Counted from the first letter of the stretch, positions 39,847 through 49,871 are shown. The stretch: DNA of 64,000 nucleotides from Vibrio penaeicida (GCF_030689305.1 NZ_JAUYVM010000006.1:62001-126000); one strand, 5' to 3'. Numbers and translations: made by a program. The notes: generated by a model not told the origin, from the sequence alone.

Positions 39847-40223
39847 TGCGAATCTCCCGATTAGCGGTATCTATTGCCTAGAGACAGTAAATTTCATGAA
39901 CAACCAACATACTTCCGGAATTCAGTTACCTGTAAAGGGAAGTCTTGCTCTTGCAGAAGGGAGATAAATAGAAGTTTGAAATCGATGGAGAGTCATTTCA
40001 GAATCATGCAGCTATTTTTCTCCTCGACTACTGGGAGGATTGTCGGCATTGCTCATGATAAACTCCTATCTACTGCACAATTGCAGCACGAGGATTTTAC
40101 CATGCCCCCTAAAAATTCGAATGGCATAAAAGGAATTTTAATTCCTTAAAAATCAACATAAATGCTAACTAATTGGTCGCACCAATAAGACCCTAGCTAC
40201 TCATTGAGCAACAGCACACCGTT
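39847..40223 (-). promoter_or_regulatory. Long structured leader of the MgtE-type gene
   Basis: About 380 bases with no large gene. On the minus strand it carries a 14-codon ORF with a good ribosome site (40012-40056), then ATCTCCC (39959-39965), which is exactly complementary to the GGGAGAT ribosome site of the transporter (39852-39858), and an ACTTCC/GGAAGT hairpin (39911-39943). Leader ORF plus anti-ribosome-site is the arrangement of translation-responsive leaders on several Mg transporter genes. Only complementarity is seen; no fold was computed. Confidence 0.5.
40012..40056 (-). CDS. Possible 14-codon leader peptide
   Basis: MSNADNPPSSRGEK then stop, with AGGAG six bases before the ATG. 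It ends 165 bases before the MgtE-type start. The Asp-Asn-Pro-Pro stretch resembles the proline/acid-rich leaders that make ribosomes stall or fall off at low Mg. Too short for coding statistics. Confidence 0.45.
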   Translation of the reverse strand: MSNADNPPSSRGEK

Positions 40224-40225
40224 TT

Positions 40226-40244
40226 GATATTGATTCTCATTAAC
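40226..40244 (+). promoter_or_regulatory. Fur-box-like site
   Basis: GATATTGATTCTCATTAAC matches the 19-base Fur consensus GATAATGATAATCATTATC at 15 of 19 positions. It lies about 90 bases before the DUF454 gene. Confidence 0.5.
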
Positions 40245-40331
40245 AACGAAATTAGAATGACAATCAACATATTAATTGGTCTATACTTCCACCATATAGA
40301 CAAGGCTTTTATACACTCAAATTGGATTCAC

Positions 40332-40742
40332 ATGGAAAAAGTGCACACAGATACGCCAATCTCAAACGGAAAGCGCCTTTTCCTCATCGCTCTAGGGTGG
40401 CTTACGGTTGTGCTCGCTTTTATCGGGGTATTTATTCCGTTGCTTCCCACCGTGCCATTTCTGCTCGTCTCGCTTTATTGCTTTGGAGCAACATCTGAGA
40501 AATTTCAAAATTGGTTGCTTAAAAATAAGTATTTAGGACCTATTTCAAGACGGTTAAAGAACAAGCAAGGGTTAACAAAAGCAGAGAAAATCCAATCACT
40601 AGTGGTTATCTGGTTATCTATGGGAGCGGTCTTGTACTGGCTAGCTTGGGGAACCCATTGGCAATATGGCGTGATCTCTTTACTTGTATTTGAAACTTGG
40701 TTTATTGCTCGATTTAAAAGCTATACACCCAGCGATCTCTAA
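40332..40742 (+). CDS. DUF454 inner-membrane protein, YbaN family
   Basis: 136 aa from ATG 40332; an in-frame upstream TTG at 40224 overlaps the Fur-like site and is unlikely. Helices at about residues 18-52 (LIALGWLTVVLAFIGVFIPL then LPTVPFLLVSLYCFG) and two near the C terminus. The NKYLGP motif and the PTVPFLL helix are typical of YbaN. Function unknown. It ends at a bidirectional terminator shared with tyrS. Confidence 0.85.
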   Translation: MEKVHTDTPISNGKRLFLIALGWLTVVLAFIGVFIPLLPTVPFLLVSLYCFGATSEKFQNWLLKNKYLGPISRRLKNKQGLTKAEKIQSLVVIWLSMGAVLYWLAWGTHWQYGVISLLVFETWFIARFKSYTPSDL

Positions 40743-40745
40743 TAT

Positions 40746-40775
40746 AAAAAAGCCCTGATAGAATCAGGGCTTTTT
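40746..40775. terminator. Bidirectional terminator between the DUF454 gene and tyrS
   Basis: AAGCCCTGAT with ATCAGGGCTT around AGA, A-run before and T-run after. Confidence 0.92.
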
Positions 40776-40789
40776 CAAAGCAGTTATTG

Positions 40790-41977
40790 CTACTTAATTG
40801 TCACTCGTGCGAATTTGCGTTTACCCACTTGGTAAACAGCAGTACCTGCTTCAGGGACAAGTTTGTTGTCTACAACTTTCTCGCCGTCTATTTTGGCTGC
40901 ACCTTGTTTAATCATACGCATCGCATCTGATGTTGAGTTAACTAACCCTGTATCTTTCAGCAGATTCGTAATTGGCAACCCAGCATCAAATTCAAATTCA
41001 GGCATCTCCTCAGGCATTGCACCTTTCTGGAAACGGTTAATGAATTCTTGCTCAGCTGCGTCAGCATCCGCTTCGGAGTGGAAGCGAGCAATAATTTCTT
41101 TAGCCAGTAGTATTTTGATATCACGTGGATTTTTACCGTTTGCGATATCATTCTTGAATTGCTCAACTTCGCCTAATGGGCGGAATGACAACAACTCATA
41201 GTAACTCCACATCAAATCATCAGAAATCGACATGATTTTACCGAACATTTCACTTGGCGCTTCACTGATGCCAATATAGTTATTCGCCGACTTGGACATT
41301 TTCTTCTCACCGTCCAAACCCACCAATAAAGGCATCATCAAAACAGCTTGTGGTTTTTGACCATTCGACTTTTGCAGTTCGCGACCCATTAGAAGGTTAA
41401 ACTTCTGGTCTGTACCGCCCAGTTCCACATCTGTTTCCATTGCGACTGAATCCCAGCCTTGAAGCAATGGATACATAAATTCGTGAATCGCAATAGGTTG
41501 GCCACCAGCATAACGCTTCTTAAAGTCATCACGCTCTAACATACGCGCAACGGTCTGATTCGCAGCCAAACGGATCATACCTTCAGCACCTAATTCCGAT
41601 AACCACTCTGAGTTAAATTGGATCTTGGTTTTCGCTGGATCGAGAATTTTAAATACTTGCTCTTTATACGTTTCTGCGTTGCGAAGAACGTCTTCACGGC
41701 TAAGAGGTGGGCGAGTGTTATTTTTACCCGTTGGGTCACCAACCATTGCAGTAAAATCACCAATAAGGAACGTCACTTCATGACCTAAATCCTGAAATGC
41801 ACGTAACTTATTAAAAATAACGGTATGACCGAGATGGATATCTGGTGCAGTAGGATCGGCACCTAGCTTAATGCGTAAAGGGCGACCTTCCTTTAGCTTT
41901 TCAATCAATTCTTCTTCTGGAATAAGCTCTTCGACACCGCGCTTAATTTCCGCCAGTGCTGCTTCAATACTCGCCAT
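40790..41977 (-). CDS. tyrS: Tyrosyl-tRNA synthetase
   Basis: 395 aa class I synthetase. HIGH-type motif HLGH (about residues 48-51), KMSKS (about 231-235) and a C-terminal S4 RNA-binding domain (about 335-395). The shorter length and [20 protein letters not shown] place it in the TyrZ-like clade rather than the 424-residue E. coli TyrS form. Confidence 0.96.
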   Translation of the reverse strand: MASIEAALAEIKRGVEELIPEEELIEKLKEGRPLRIKLGADPTAPDIHLGHTVIFNKLRAFQDLGHEVTFLIGDFTAMVGDPTGKNNTRPPLSREDVLRNAETYKEQVFKILDPAKTKIQFNSEWLSELGAEGMIRLAANQTVARMLERDDFKKRYAGGQPIAIHEFMYPLLQGWDSVAMETDVELGGTDQKFNLLMGRELQKSNGQKPQAVLMMPLLVGLDGEKKMSKSANNYIGISEAPSEMFGKIMSISDDLMWSYYELLSFRPLGEVEQFKNDIANGKNPRDIKILLAKEIIARFHSEADADAAEQEFINRFQKGAMPEEMPEFEFDAGLPITNLLKDTGLVNSTSDAMRMIKQGAAKIDGEKVVDNKLVPEAGTAVYQVGKRKFARVTIK

Positions 41978-42107
41978 TCTTGTTCACTCCCACAGATTTG
42001 GCAAAAATTTGATATTCCGTCATCTTACTTGAATAGCACTCAGTTTTGAAACCAGTTAGACTCAGTAATTGTCTTTTTTATATCATTAACCCAATAAATG
42101 GATTCCG

Positions 42108-43400
42108 ATGTCTAAATTCGCACGTCTTTCTCCGTTGCACCGAGTATGGATTGCCTTCTTTTCTGCGATTGTCATCATCGCTGTGTTTCTTCTTCCAGAT
42201 GCCAGTGAGCTCAAACCCAAGACTCAAAGTTTGGAAGTGGGCAAAGCCTATCCAATCCCCATTGATGGTGCGAACTTAAGCCCAAGCTACGAGCCCAAAA
42301 CCCTTTCACTGATTCGCTGGGAAACCCATAAAGTACGTTCAGGTGAAAGCGCTGCTGTCCTATTTAGCCGCATAGGGTTGTCTCCTCGTCTTCTACATAA
42401 CTTGATCAGCAGTAACAAAGAAATCAACAGGCAGCTATCACGTTTGCGCCCCGGAGATACGTTAAAATTTGGCTTTGATGAGAAGAATGAGCTGATTCAT
42501 TTGAATCGTCAGTTAAACGCCTTTGAAACATTCAGTATTACTCGGTCTGAAGATGGGTATGCCTCCCAGCGGAGTAAGAAAGAGGTCGACATACAATACA
42601 ATTATGCCGAAGCTGAAATTACTTCGAACTTTTGGAACGCAGGCGTTACCGCCGGTTTAAATGCAAATCAGATTATGGAGCTGGCTGGGATATTTGGCTG
42701 GGATATCGACTTTGCCCTAGACATTCGAAAAGGCGATAACTTTCAGGTGCTTTACGAAGAAAAAGTTGTCGAAGGTGAAAAGATTGGACGAGGTAATATC
42801 ATTGCCGCCATCTTTACCAACCAAGGTGATACATTCAAAGCGATTCGTGACAGAAAAACGGGTAACTATTACGATCAAGACGGGCGCGCAATGAAGAAAG
42901 CTTTCCTTCGCTCTCCAATCAACTTCCGTTATGTCAGCTCTAACTTCAACCCACGACGGCTACACCCTGTGACGGGTAAAGTACGCGCGCACAGAGGAAC
43001 CGACTATGTTGCACCTGTTGGTACACCTATCTGGGCTGCTGGAGACGGTATTGTTGAGAAGTCTGGATACAACAAGTTTAATGGTAATTATGTCTTTATT
43101 CGCCACAGCAACACGTACATAACTAAATATCTACACATGAAAAAACGTAGGGTGAAAACAGGGCAAAGAGTAAAACAGGGGCAAACCGTTGGCACTTTAG
43201 GGAGCACTGGTAGAGTCACTGGAGCGCACCTTCACTACGAATTTTTGGTTAATGGTGTACACAAAAACCCTCGGACAGTGAAGCTTCCTGAGTCCAAATC
43301 GTTAAAAGGAAAAGCGAAGCAAACATTCATTGCCAACTCCAAGCTTCGTCTAGAGCAACTTGATAAATACAAAGTGCTTCTGCAACCCCAAGAAAGTTAG
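42108..43400 (+). CDS. Peptidoglycan DD-endopeptidase, LysM and M23 domains (MepM/Shy-like)
   Basis: 430 aa. Membrane anchor at about residues 12-29, OapA-like LysM region (about 70-140) and M23 zinc peptidase (about 285-385). Zinc ligands are in HRGTDYVAPVGTPIWAAGDG and GAHLHYEF. Such enzymes cut cross-links so that the wall can expand. Adjacent to and divergent from tyrS, as in V. cholerae. It ends at a strong terminator. Confidence 0.93.
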   Translation: MSKFARLSPLHRVWIAFFSAIVIIAVFLLPDASELKPKTQSLEVGKAYPIPIDGANLSPSYEPKTLSLIRWETHKVRSGESAAVLFSRIGLSPRLLHNLISSNKEINRQLSRLRPGDTLKFGFDEKNELIHLNRQLNAFETFSITRSEDGYASQRSKKEVDIQYNYAEAEITSNFWNAGVTAGLNANQIMELAGIFGWDIDFALDIRKGDNFQVLYEEKVVEGEKIGRGNIIAAIFTNQGDTFKAIRDRKTGNYYDQDGRAMKKAFLRSPINFRYVSSNFNPRRLHPVTGKVRAHRGTDYVAPVGTPIWAAGDGIVEKSGYNKFNGNYVFIRHSNTYITKYLHMKKRRVKTGQRVKQGQTVGTLGSTGRVTGAHLHYEFLVNGVHKNPRTVKLPESKSLKGKAKQTFIANSKLRLEQLDKYKVLLQPQES

Positions 43401-43428
43401 CTTTCGCTGTATTTTCATATCCAAACAA

Positions 43429-43465
43429 AAACGCCAGCTTAGTGATACTAAGCTGGCGTTTTTCT
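43429..43465. terminator. Bidirectional terminator between the M23 gene and the RND permease gene
   Basis: Fourteen-bp stem (AACGCCAGCTTAG with CTAAGCTGGCGTT), A-run before and T-run after. Confidence 0.93.
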
Positions 43466-43490
43466 TTTTAAGTGAGAGTAGTGAAAGAAG

Positions 43491-46400
43491 TTACGATGCC
43501 TCGTTTACCAATTCCAGCTCCGTTTTTTCAGACTGTGTTTTTCCAATAACGGAAGAGTCATCTGATTTGACTTCTGTTTTAGGCTCTCTACCAAGCATGA
43601 GTAAGCAAGGTGTCAAAACCAGTGTTAACACTGTCGCAAATGCCAACCCACCCGCAACAGCAGTTGCTAATTGAGACCACCATTGAGTACTTGGCGCACC
43701 AAACTCTATCTTCTGATTAATAAGGTCAATGTTCATTTCCAATACCATTGGCAAAAGACCTAAAATAGTGGTCACAGTGGTTAACATAACTGGGCGAAGA
43801 CGCTGAACTCCGGTACGCAATATCGCATTGGTCTTGTCTAAACCACGTTTTCTCAACTGATTGTATGTATCAATGAGTACTATATTGTTGTTAACGACAA
43901 TACCCGCCAGCGCAATGACACCAATTCCTGACATAATCACGCCAAATGGTCTTTGGAAAATCAACAAGCCAACAAACACGCCAACAGTAGAAAACAGCAC
44001 GGCACTCAAAATCAAGAATGCTTGATAGAAGCTATTGAATTGGGTAATCAGAATCAACGCCATCACAGCTAACGCAATCAAGAACGCTTTTTGCAAAAAT
44101 GCAGACGAGTTTTCTTGCTCCTCATTCTGTCCGCGAATCTTGTATTCCACACCAGCAGGAAGCTCTAGTTTCGCCAAAGCTTCTTCAATCTTAGGCAGTT
44201 CATTAGCTAGGTTATATTCCTCACCCTCTTTCATGTCAGCCATGATGTTGATGATACGGTGCCCATCAAGACGTTGGATCGCGTCTTGTTTTTGGTGCGG
44301 TTTAATTTCTGCAAAGTTAGTAATTGGCACTAACCCCTGTTGAGTTTTGACTCTCAATTGATCGAAGCGTCCAATATCTCGCTTGTCTTCAGGGAATCGA
44401 ACCAAAATATCCACTTCTTCATTTGCATCATCGGGAAGGTAATCACCAATTTTCAATCCGTTTGTGACAAATTGAACCGTGTTTCCTACTAAGGTTGCAT
44501 CCGCCGCAAAACGTGAAGCATCATCGCGTCGAATATCGATTTGCCAGTCGATACCCTCTTTACTGGATGTGTCATTCAAGTTTGTGAACGCAGGATATGA
44601 ATCCGCCCAATGGCGTACAATTTTCGCTCCTTCGTCCAAATTATCAGGTTGGCTTGAAGACATCTCAATGACTAAATCATTTTCTACTGGGGGACCTGCA
44701 TCTGGGAATTTGTATTCGATCTCGACCCCTGCAAACTTATCTGTCACTTCACGAAGCTCTTCGATAATAACGGTCACTTTACGACGATACTGCCAATCAA
44801 TAGGGGTAATTTGGATCTGCCCTATCTCATCTTTTCCACCTGTTTTGGTATAAACACTCTCAAATTCATCGTGCCCTAAAACAGCGGCTTCAACTTCGCG
44901 CATGATGGTGTCTTTTTCACGTAATGATAAATCACCATGTGAGCGTACTTTTACAGTAAAGAATGGAGGATCAACCTCAGGGAAGAACTCTGCACCTAGA
45001 CCGGCTTTGTTATAAGCGAAGCCTACGGCAACGGCCAGTAAGATTGCAGAAAATAGAATTTTGAGAGGATGCTTAATCGCCACAGACAGCGTTTTATAGT
45101 ATGCCCTTGTTAAACCAGTCGCTTTTTCAAAGTCGCCATCATGCAAGGCCACCATTTCTTTCTGCTTAGCGGGAGAAACGTACTGCTGTTTACCTAACAG
45201 CCCCCCAAGAACTGGAACAAACAACAGCGCCATGACCAAAGATGCACTTAACGTAGCAATCAGCGTCAGCGGTAGATACTTCATGAACTCGCCCGTGGTA
45301 TCGGGCCAGAATAGTAAGGGAGCAAATGCCGCCAGCGTAGTAGCGGTAGAAGCGGTAATAGGCCACGCCATTCGTTTTGCTGCATCTCGGTAGGCCTGTT
45401 TCTTATCGACACCTTCTTGCATTCTTCTGTCTGCAAATTCGGTGACTACAATGGCACCATCCACCAGCATACCGACGGCCATGATCAACGAGAAAAGAAC
45501 GACAATATTAACCGTCAAGCCAAATATTGCGAGAACCAGCAACCCAGTAAGAAATGATCCAGGAATGGATACACCCACTAAGAAAGCCGTTCGCGTACCA
45601 AGAATCGCAATGATCACGATGACAACAAGAATGATCGCAGAAAGAATGTTGTTTTGAAGATCATTAAGCATGGTCTTCACATCTTTCGATTCATCCCACG
45701 TATATTTAACTAACAGGTTTGAAGGCCAATCGTCACGTTTCTGCGCCTCTGCTAGAACCAGCTTAACCAGATCAACAGTTTCAATGATGTTTTCGCCTGC
45801 TCGTTTCTTCACATCGAGAACGACAGCGGACTCTCCATCGAGTCGAGCGTAACTTTCAGGATCTCGGAATGCGCGTCTTACGGTCGCGATATCACCAAAT
45901 GTAATGACTTGTTTTCCATCAACTTTTACCGGTAGCTCTAAGACGTCTTTTAGAGAGTCAAAAACCGAAGGCACTTTGACAGAAAATCGTCCGTAGCCAG
46001 TATCAACAAAACCAGCTGCAACAACTTTGTTATTTTGAGCAATTAGATTGTAGATATCGCCTTGATCAAGACCATAGCTTTCCATGAGAAGCGGATCGAC
46101 AATGATTTCAACAACATCATCGCGGTCACCAGCAATATCGACTTCAAGAACCTGACGGAAACCTTCCAGCTTATCTCGTATTTGGCGCCCCACCTGAACA
46201 ATAGTACGTTCCGGTACTGTCCCGTATAGCACAACAGATAAAATAGGCTGTGCGGAAGCCAAAGTTACTTCGTTAACGGTTGGTTCGTCGCTGTCTGCTG
46301 GCAGCTTAGCTTTGGCTAAATCCACCGCCTCACGAACATCAGCCATTGCTTTATTGAGGTCAACACCAACATTGAATTCCAGCATGACAGAAGCATGACC

Positions 46401-46661
46401 TTCTGAAGCGGTGGAATTCATCTCTTTTACACCTTCAATTGAGCGTAGCTCTTGCTCAATAGGTCGTACAAGCAGTCGCTCTGAATCTCCAGGCGAGATA
46501 CCTTGGTGTCCAACAGACACATAAATAATTGGAATGGTAATATCCGGGCTGGATTCTTTAGGGATCGCTTGGTAAGTCAGTGCCCCTGCAACCAAAATCA
46601 AGACCAACAAAGTCAGCATTGTACGGCTACGCGAGAGTGCTGCATCAATTACAGAATACAT
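43491..46661 (-). CDS. vexM: RND efflux transporter, inner-membrane permease (VexM-like)
   Basis: 1056 aa, the length of RND pumps. N-terminal helix, two large periplasmic loops and two groups of membrane helices are seen; FSLIMAVGMLVDGAIVVTEF holds the helix-4 Asp residues of the proton relay. The protein has AcrB-like layout but IPKESSPDITIPIIYVSVGH is closer to the divergent branch that includes V. cholerae VexM. It starts 12 bases after the fusion-protein gene. The symbol rests on synteny; substrate unknown. Confidence 0.9.
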   Translation of the reverse strand: MYSVIDAALSRSRTMLTLLVLILVAGALTYQAIPKESSPDITIPIIYVSVGHQGISPGDSERLLVRPIEQELRSIEGVKEMNSTASEGHASVMLEFNVGVDLNKAMADVREAVDLAKAKLPADSDEPTVNEVTLASAQPILSVVLYGTVPERTIVQVGRQIRDKLEGFRQVLEVDIAGDRDDVVEIIVDPLLMESYGLDQGDIYNLIAQNNKVVAAGFVDTGYGRFSVKVPSVFDSLKDVLELPVKVDGKQVITFGDIATVRRAFRDPESYARLDGESAVVLDVKKRAGENIIETVDLVKLVLAEAQKRDDWPSNLLVKYTWDESKDVKTMLNDLQNNILSAIILVVIVIIAILGTRTAFLVGVSIPGSFLTGLLVLAIFGLTVNIVVLFSLIMAVGMLVDGAIVVTEFADRRMQEGVDKKQAYRDAAKRMAWPITASTATTLAAFAPLLFWPDTTGEFMKYLPLTLIATLSASLVMALLFVPVLGGLLGKQQYVSPAKQKEMVALHDGDFEKATGLTRAYYKTLSVAIKHPLKILFSAILLAVAVGFAYNKAGLGAEFFPEVDPPFFTVKVRSHGDLSLREKDTIMREVEAAVLGHDEFESVYTKTGGKDEIGQIQITPIDWQYRRKVTVIIEELREVTDKFAGVEIEYKFPDAGPPVENDLVIEMSSSQPDNLDEGAKIVRHWADSYPAFTNLNDTSSKEGIDWQIDIRRDDASRFAADATLVGNTVQFVTNGLKIGDYLPDDANEEVDILVRFPEDKRDIGRFDQLRVKTQQGLVPITNFAEIKPHQKQDAIQRLDGHRIINIMADMKEGEEYNLANELPKIEEALAKLELPAGVEYKIRGQNEEQENSSAFLQKAFLIALAVMALILITQFNSFYQAFLILSAVLFSTVGVFVGLLIFQRPFGVIMSGIGVIALAGIVVNNNIVLIDTYNQLRKRGLDKTNAILRTGVQRLRPVMLTTVTTILGLLPMVLEMNIDLINQKIEFGAPSTQWWSQLATAVAGGLAFATVLTLVLTPCLLMLGREPKTEVKSDDSSVIGKTQSEKTELELVNEAS

Positions 46662-46673
46662 AATACAGCCCTC

Positions 46674-47756
46674 TTATTGGCGAGTAGCGATTACGGAATC
46701 GCCATCACGGACGAATCCTTGACCAACAGTAATGATATCCACTTCACTGCCTAGCCCTGTCAGCCAAACACCGTCTTGTTCCGCTTTAACCAATTGAATG
46801 GGAATAAACTTAACTATGTCTTTGGCTTGAACCGTTTTCACGCCTAAGTTCCCAGATTCATCTAGCGCTAACATTGCGGGCGTAACTTTAACAGCAAGCT
46901 GAGTCTCCAGCTCTAAATCAACTTCAGCGCTCACACCTGCTGGTGTTTTCTGCCCTTTATTTGGAATTTCAATTTCAATGGCAAACGTATTTGTAGATAA
47001 AGAGGAAACACGAGAAAGATAGCGTAAACGCCCTTCAATAATCTCCCCAGTCACCAAGCGAATAGAAGCAAGTTGATTCAGTTTAAGTTGATGAACATGG
47101 CGCTCGCTGACGTCTGCCTCAATAACCAACTTAGAAAGGTCTAAGACTTTCGCGACGGGATCACCCACACCTACAAAGTCCCCAACTTCAATCATCATGT
47201 CTTCAACAAAGCCAGAGAAAGGTGCTTTAACTTCAGTATTGCTTAGAGCCAATTGTGCATTTCGAACACCAGCTCGAGCGTCGGTTAAAGAAGCTTGAGC
47301 ATTGCTGTAAGCAACCTCACCTTGTAGTCCTCTTTTTTTCAAAGAGTTCGCTGCTTTAAATTCTTTCTCTTTTACAGTCAGTAATGCTTTGGCTTTCTCA
47401 AGCCTAATATCCAAATCCGCTTTGTCTATTTGGGCAATAGCTTGTCCTTTTTTAACAAAGTCACCTTTACTCGCTTTGAGAGCGATAATTTTTCCGGCGA
47501 TTTCTGCGCCGAGAGTGGCTTCACGGTTTGGTGCGGTACGACCATAGAGGTTAATATTTTTGGCTGTGGGTTGAGCTATAAAACTATCAACAACAACCTT
47601 TGCGAGTGGGATGGTTTCTTCTTGCTTATTACTTTGGGGAGATTCTTCCGCTTTCAGAATGCCAAGACCAAGCCAAACGGTGAGAATAGTAACGAGTATG
47701 AGGGAAACTAGCCAAGGGCGTTGAGAGAAAAAGCCATTAGTTCTTGCAACTGGCAT
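46674..47756 (-). CDS. vexL: RND efflux membrane fusion protein (VexL-like)
   Basis: 360 aa periplasmic adaptor. One N-terminal anchor helix (about 15-31), lipoyl half-motifs (ATLGAEIAGKIIALKASKGD and EVKAPFSGFVEDMMIEVGDF), a coiled-coil hairpin between them (about 110-170) and beta-barrel regions. It would link the downstream permease to a TolC-type channel not encoded here. AAGGA precedes the start. A palindrome lies 75-97 bases upstream. Confidence 0.9.
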   Translation of the reverse strand: MPVARTNGFFSQRPWLVSLILVTILTVWLGLGILKAEESPQSNKQEETIPLAKVVVDSFIAQPTAKNINLYGRTAPNREATLGAEIAGKIIALKASKGDFVKKGQAIAQIDKADLDIRLEKAKALLTVKEKEFKAANSLKKRGLQGEVAYSNAQASLTDARAGVRNAQLALSNTEVKAPFSGFVEDMMIEVGDFVGVGDPVAKVLDLSKLVIEADVSERHVHQLKLNQLASIRLVTGEIIEGRLRYLSRVSSLSTNTFAIEIEIPNKGQKTPAGVSAEVDLELETQLAVKVTPAMLALDESGNLGVKTVQAKDIVKFIPIQLVKAEQDGVWLTGLGSEVDIITVGQGFVRDGDSVIATRQ

Positions 47757-47829
47757 ACAAATTCCTTGTTATATTTTTTTGTCTTATACGACTTCCTAAC
47801 GCAAAAGACTCAATTTAGACGGGGATTAT

Positions 47830-47853
47830 ATCTGAGCAACCTTAAGCTCAGAT
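47830..47853. promoter_or_regulatory. Palindrome upstream of vexLM
   Basis: ATCTGAGC, eight-base spacer, GCTCAGAT: perfect 8-base arms, 24 bases in all, 75 bases before the vexL start. The size suits a TetR- or MarR-type operator but no regulator gene is adjacent; it could also be an mRNA hairpin. Confidence 0.45.
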
Positions 47854-47941
47854 TAACATTGAATGACCCAATGCTAATCAAGTATACGGAAACAATACAC
47901 CGCACCGAACGGTGTTTTGCAAGTAAACTCAAAAAAAAATG

Positions 47942-47968
47942 AAAAAACCCAGTAAATTACTGGGTTTT
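47942..47968 (-). terminator. erpA terminator
   Basis: AAAACCCAGT with ACTGGGTTTT around AAATT; T-run on the minus strand, 33 bases past the erpA stop. Confidence 0.85.
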
Positions 47969-47999
47969 CATGGAATTAAAGGACGTATTAAAACTGCGA

Positions 48000-48341
48000 C
48001 TAGACGCTAAATGACGCTCCGCAACCACATGTTGTCGTTGCGTTAGGGTTGTTGACAAAGAAGCGACTGCCTTCTAAACCTTCAGTGTAGTCAACAATCC
48101 CCCCCATTAGGTACTGAAGACTCATAGGATCTACAACAAGAACAACACCATCATTTTCGATAATCGAGTCACCTTCATTGACGGACTCATCAAAAGTAAA
48201 TCCGTATTGAAAACCACTGCAGCCACCTCCAGTGATGTATACACGCAATTTTAGTTCTGGATTTTCTTCTTCAGAAATTAGGAGCTTTACACGTGCTGCC
48301 GCCGTATCTGAAAAGGACAAGGGTACATTTATTTCACTCAC
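48000..48341 (-). CDS. erpA: Iron-sulfur cluster insertion protein ErpA
   Basis: 113 aa from a GTG at 48341 (reading [20 protein letters not shown] after the start; AGAGAGG upstream). A-type carrier delivering Fe-S clusters to targets such as IspG. The three cluster cysteines are in [11 protein letters not shown] and CGCG near the C terminus. The promoter carries an IscR site, as in E. coli. Confidence 0.96.
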   Translation of the reverse strand: MSEINVPLSFSDTAAARVKLLISEEENPELKLRVYITGGGCSGFQYGFTFDESVNEGDSIIENDGVVLVVDPMSLQYLMGGIVDYTEGLEGSRFFVNNPNATTTCGCGASFSV

Positions 48342-48407
48342 AACGACCTCTCTCACGCGGCTTATTTCATCAATACGCCGACTTATTAAAATTTCGATTA
48401 TTGGCTG

Positions 48408-48440
48408 ATTATCTAATACCTGACTGTTACGTTCAAGTAT
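48408..48440 (-). promoter_or_regulatory. erpA promoter overlapped by an IscR type 1 site
   Basis: Minus strand -35 TTGAAC (48431-48436) and -10 GATAAT (48408-48413) with a 17-base spacer. Positions 48416-48440 on the plus strand match the E. coli IscR type 1 consensus (ATASYYGACT then RWWWYAGTCRRSTAT) at 23 of 25 places; the two mismatches are at 48431-48432. [Fe-S]-IscR bound here would cover the promoter and repress erpA when clusters are plentiful. Confidence 0.72.
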
Positions 48441-48541
48441 TGCCTATTTCAACCTAAGTCACACAAAACTTTAAATTGGATAATGCAAAAATCGCGGTTA
48501 CCGTTACAATGCGTGCGTTCAACTTAAATAAGGATTTCTCC

Positions 48542-49834
48542 ATGACCAAATCAGCCGAGCTGTATCAAAAAGCGCAAGATATTATCCCGGGAGGCGTTAA
48601 CTCCCCTGTACGCGCTTTTAATGGCGTAGGTGGCTCACCGCTATTTATAGAACGAGCTGACGGCGCATTTATCTTTGATGCTGATGGTAAAGCTTACATA
48701 GACTATGTTGGTTCATGGGGACCAATGATTCTAGGTCACAACCATGTTGCTGTTCGCGATGCCGTAGTAGAAGCCGCTAATCGCGGACTTAGTTTTGGTG
48801 CGCCAACCGAAATGGAAATCAAAATGGCGGAGTTGGTGTCGACATTAGTTCCTTCAATGGAGCAACTTCGCATGGTGAGCTCTGGGACTGAAGCCACTAT
48901 GAGTGCGATTCGATTAGCTCGTGGCTACACTGGTCGAGATAAGATTCTGAAATTTGAAGGCTGTTATCACGGTCATGCAGACAGTCTATTGGTGAAAGCA
49001 GGCTCAGGAGCTCTCACCCTTGGTCAGCCAAGCTCTCCGGGTGTACCTGCCGATTTTGCTAAATATACTCTTACTGCGACTTTTAACGATCTAGAGTCGG
49101 TAAAAGAGCTGTTTGCTGCAAACAAAGGGGAAATCGCCTGCATTATTGTAGAACCTGTTGCGGGTAATATGAACTGTATTCCTCCTGTCGATGGTTTCCA
49201 CGAAGGTTTACGTAGCCTCTGCGATCAAGAAGGCGCTTTGCTGATTTTTGATGAAGTCATGACGGGGTTCCGTGTTGCACAAGGTGGCGCTCAGGCTTAC
49301 TACAATATTCAGCCAGATTTGACTACGTTAGGTAAAGTGATTGGCGGTGGTATGCCAGTCGGTGCATTTGGTGGTAAGAAAGAAGTCATGCAACATATCG
49401 CACCAACAGGACCTGTCTATCAAGCGGGTACCCTTTCTGGTAACCCAGTGGCAATGGCTGCTGGCTACGCTTGTTTGCAGGAATTAACGTGCGAAGGTAA
49501 TGAACAACGTCTGGCCGACGTGACCAAACAACTGGCTGATGGATTCAAAGAATTAGCCGATAAAAATGGTATTCCTTTGGTTGTGAACCAAGTCGGTGGG
49601 ATGTTTGGATTCTTCTTTACGGATCAGACTAACGTAACTAGCTATGAAGACGTCACAAAATGCGATATTGAGCGTTTTAAACGATTCTTCCACCTCATGC
49701 TTGATCACGGTGTTTATCTTGCACCTTCCGCATTTGAAGCAAGCTTCACTTCTTTGGCGCACGGCAGCAAAGAAATTGATGCAACGTTGGAAGCGGCAGA
49801 CCGCTGTCTTGCGATCCTTGCTTCTGAAGCATAA
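48542..49834 (+). CDS. hemL: Glutamate-1-semialdehyde 2,1-aminomutase
   Basis: 430 aa from ATG 48542 ([25 protein letters not shown] upstream; the 22-codon upstream extension is not needed). PLP enzyme making 5-aminolevulinate for heme. The PLP lysine is in [18 protein letters not shown], and the GAFGG and [14 protein letters not shown] segments are typical. Divergent from erpA. Confidence 0.97.
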   Translation: MTKSAELYQKAQDIIPGGVNSPVRAFNGVGGSPLFIERADGAFIFDADGKAYIDYVGSWGPMILGHNHVAVRDAVVEAANRGLSFGAPTEMEIKMAELVSTLVPSMEQLRMVSSGTEATMSAIRLARGYTGRDKILKFEGCYHGHADSLLVKAGSGALTLGQPSSPGVPADFAKYTLTATFNDLESVKELFAANKGEIACIIVEPVAGNMNCIPPVDGFHEGLRSLCDQEGALLIFDEVMTGFRVAQGGAQAYYNIQPDLTTLGKVIGGGMPVGAFGGKKEVMQHIAPTGPVYQAGTLSGNPVAMAAGYACLQELTCEGNEQRLADVTKQLADGFKELADKNGIPLVVNQVGGMFGFFFTDQTNVTSYEDVTKCDIERFKRFFHLMLDHGVYLAPSAFEASFTSLAHGSKEIDATLEAADRCLAILASEA

Positions 49835-49871
49835 ATTCTTACACCGATTTTTAATAAAAATCAGTCTATTT

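Noticed and set aside
39847-40223. M-box (ykoK) Mg riboswitch ahead of the MgtE-type gene
   Set aside because: The conserved M-box core could not be recognised by eye; a leader-ORF mechanism fits what is visible better.
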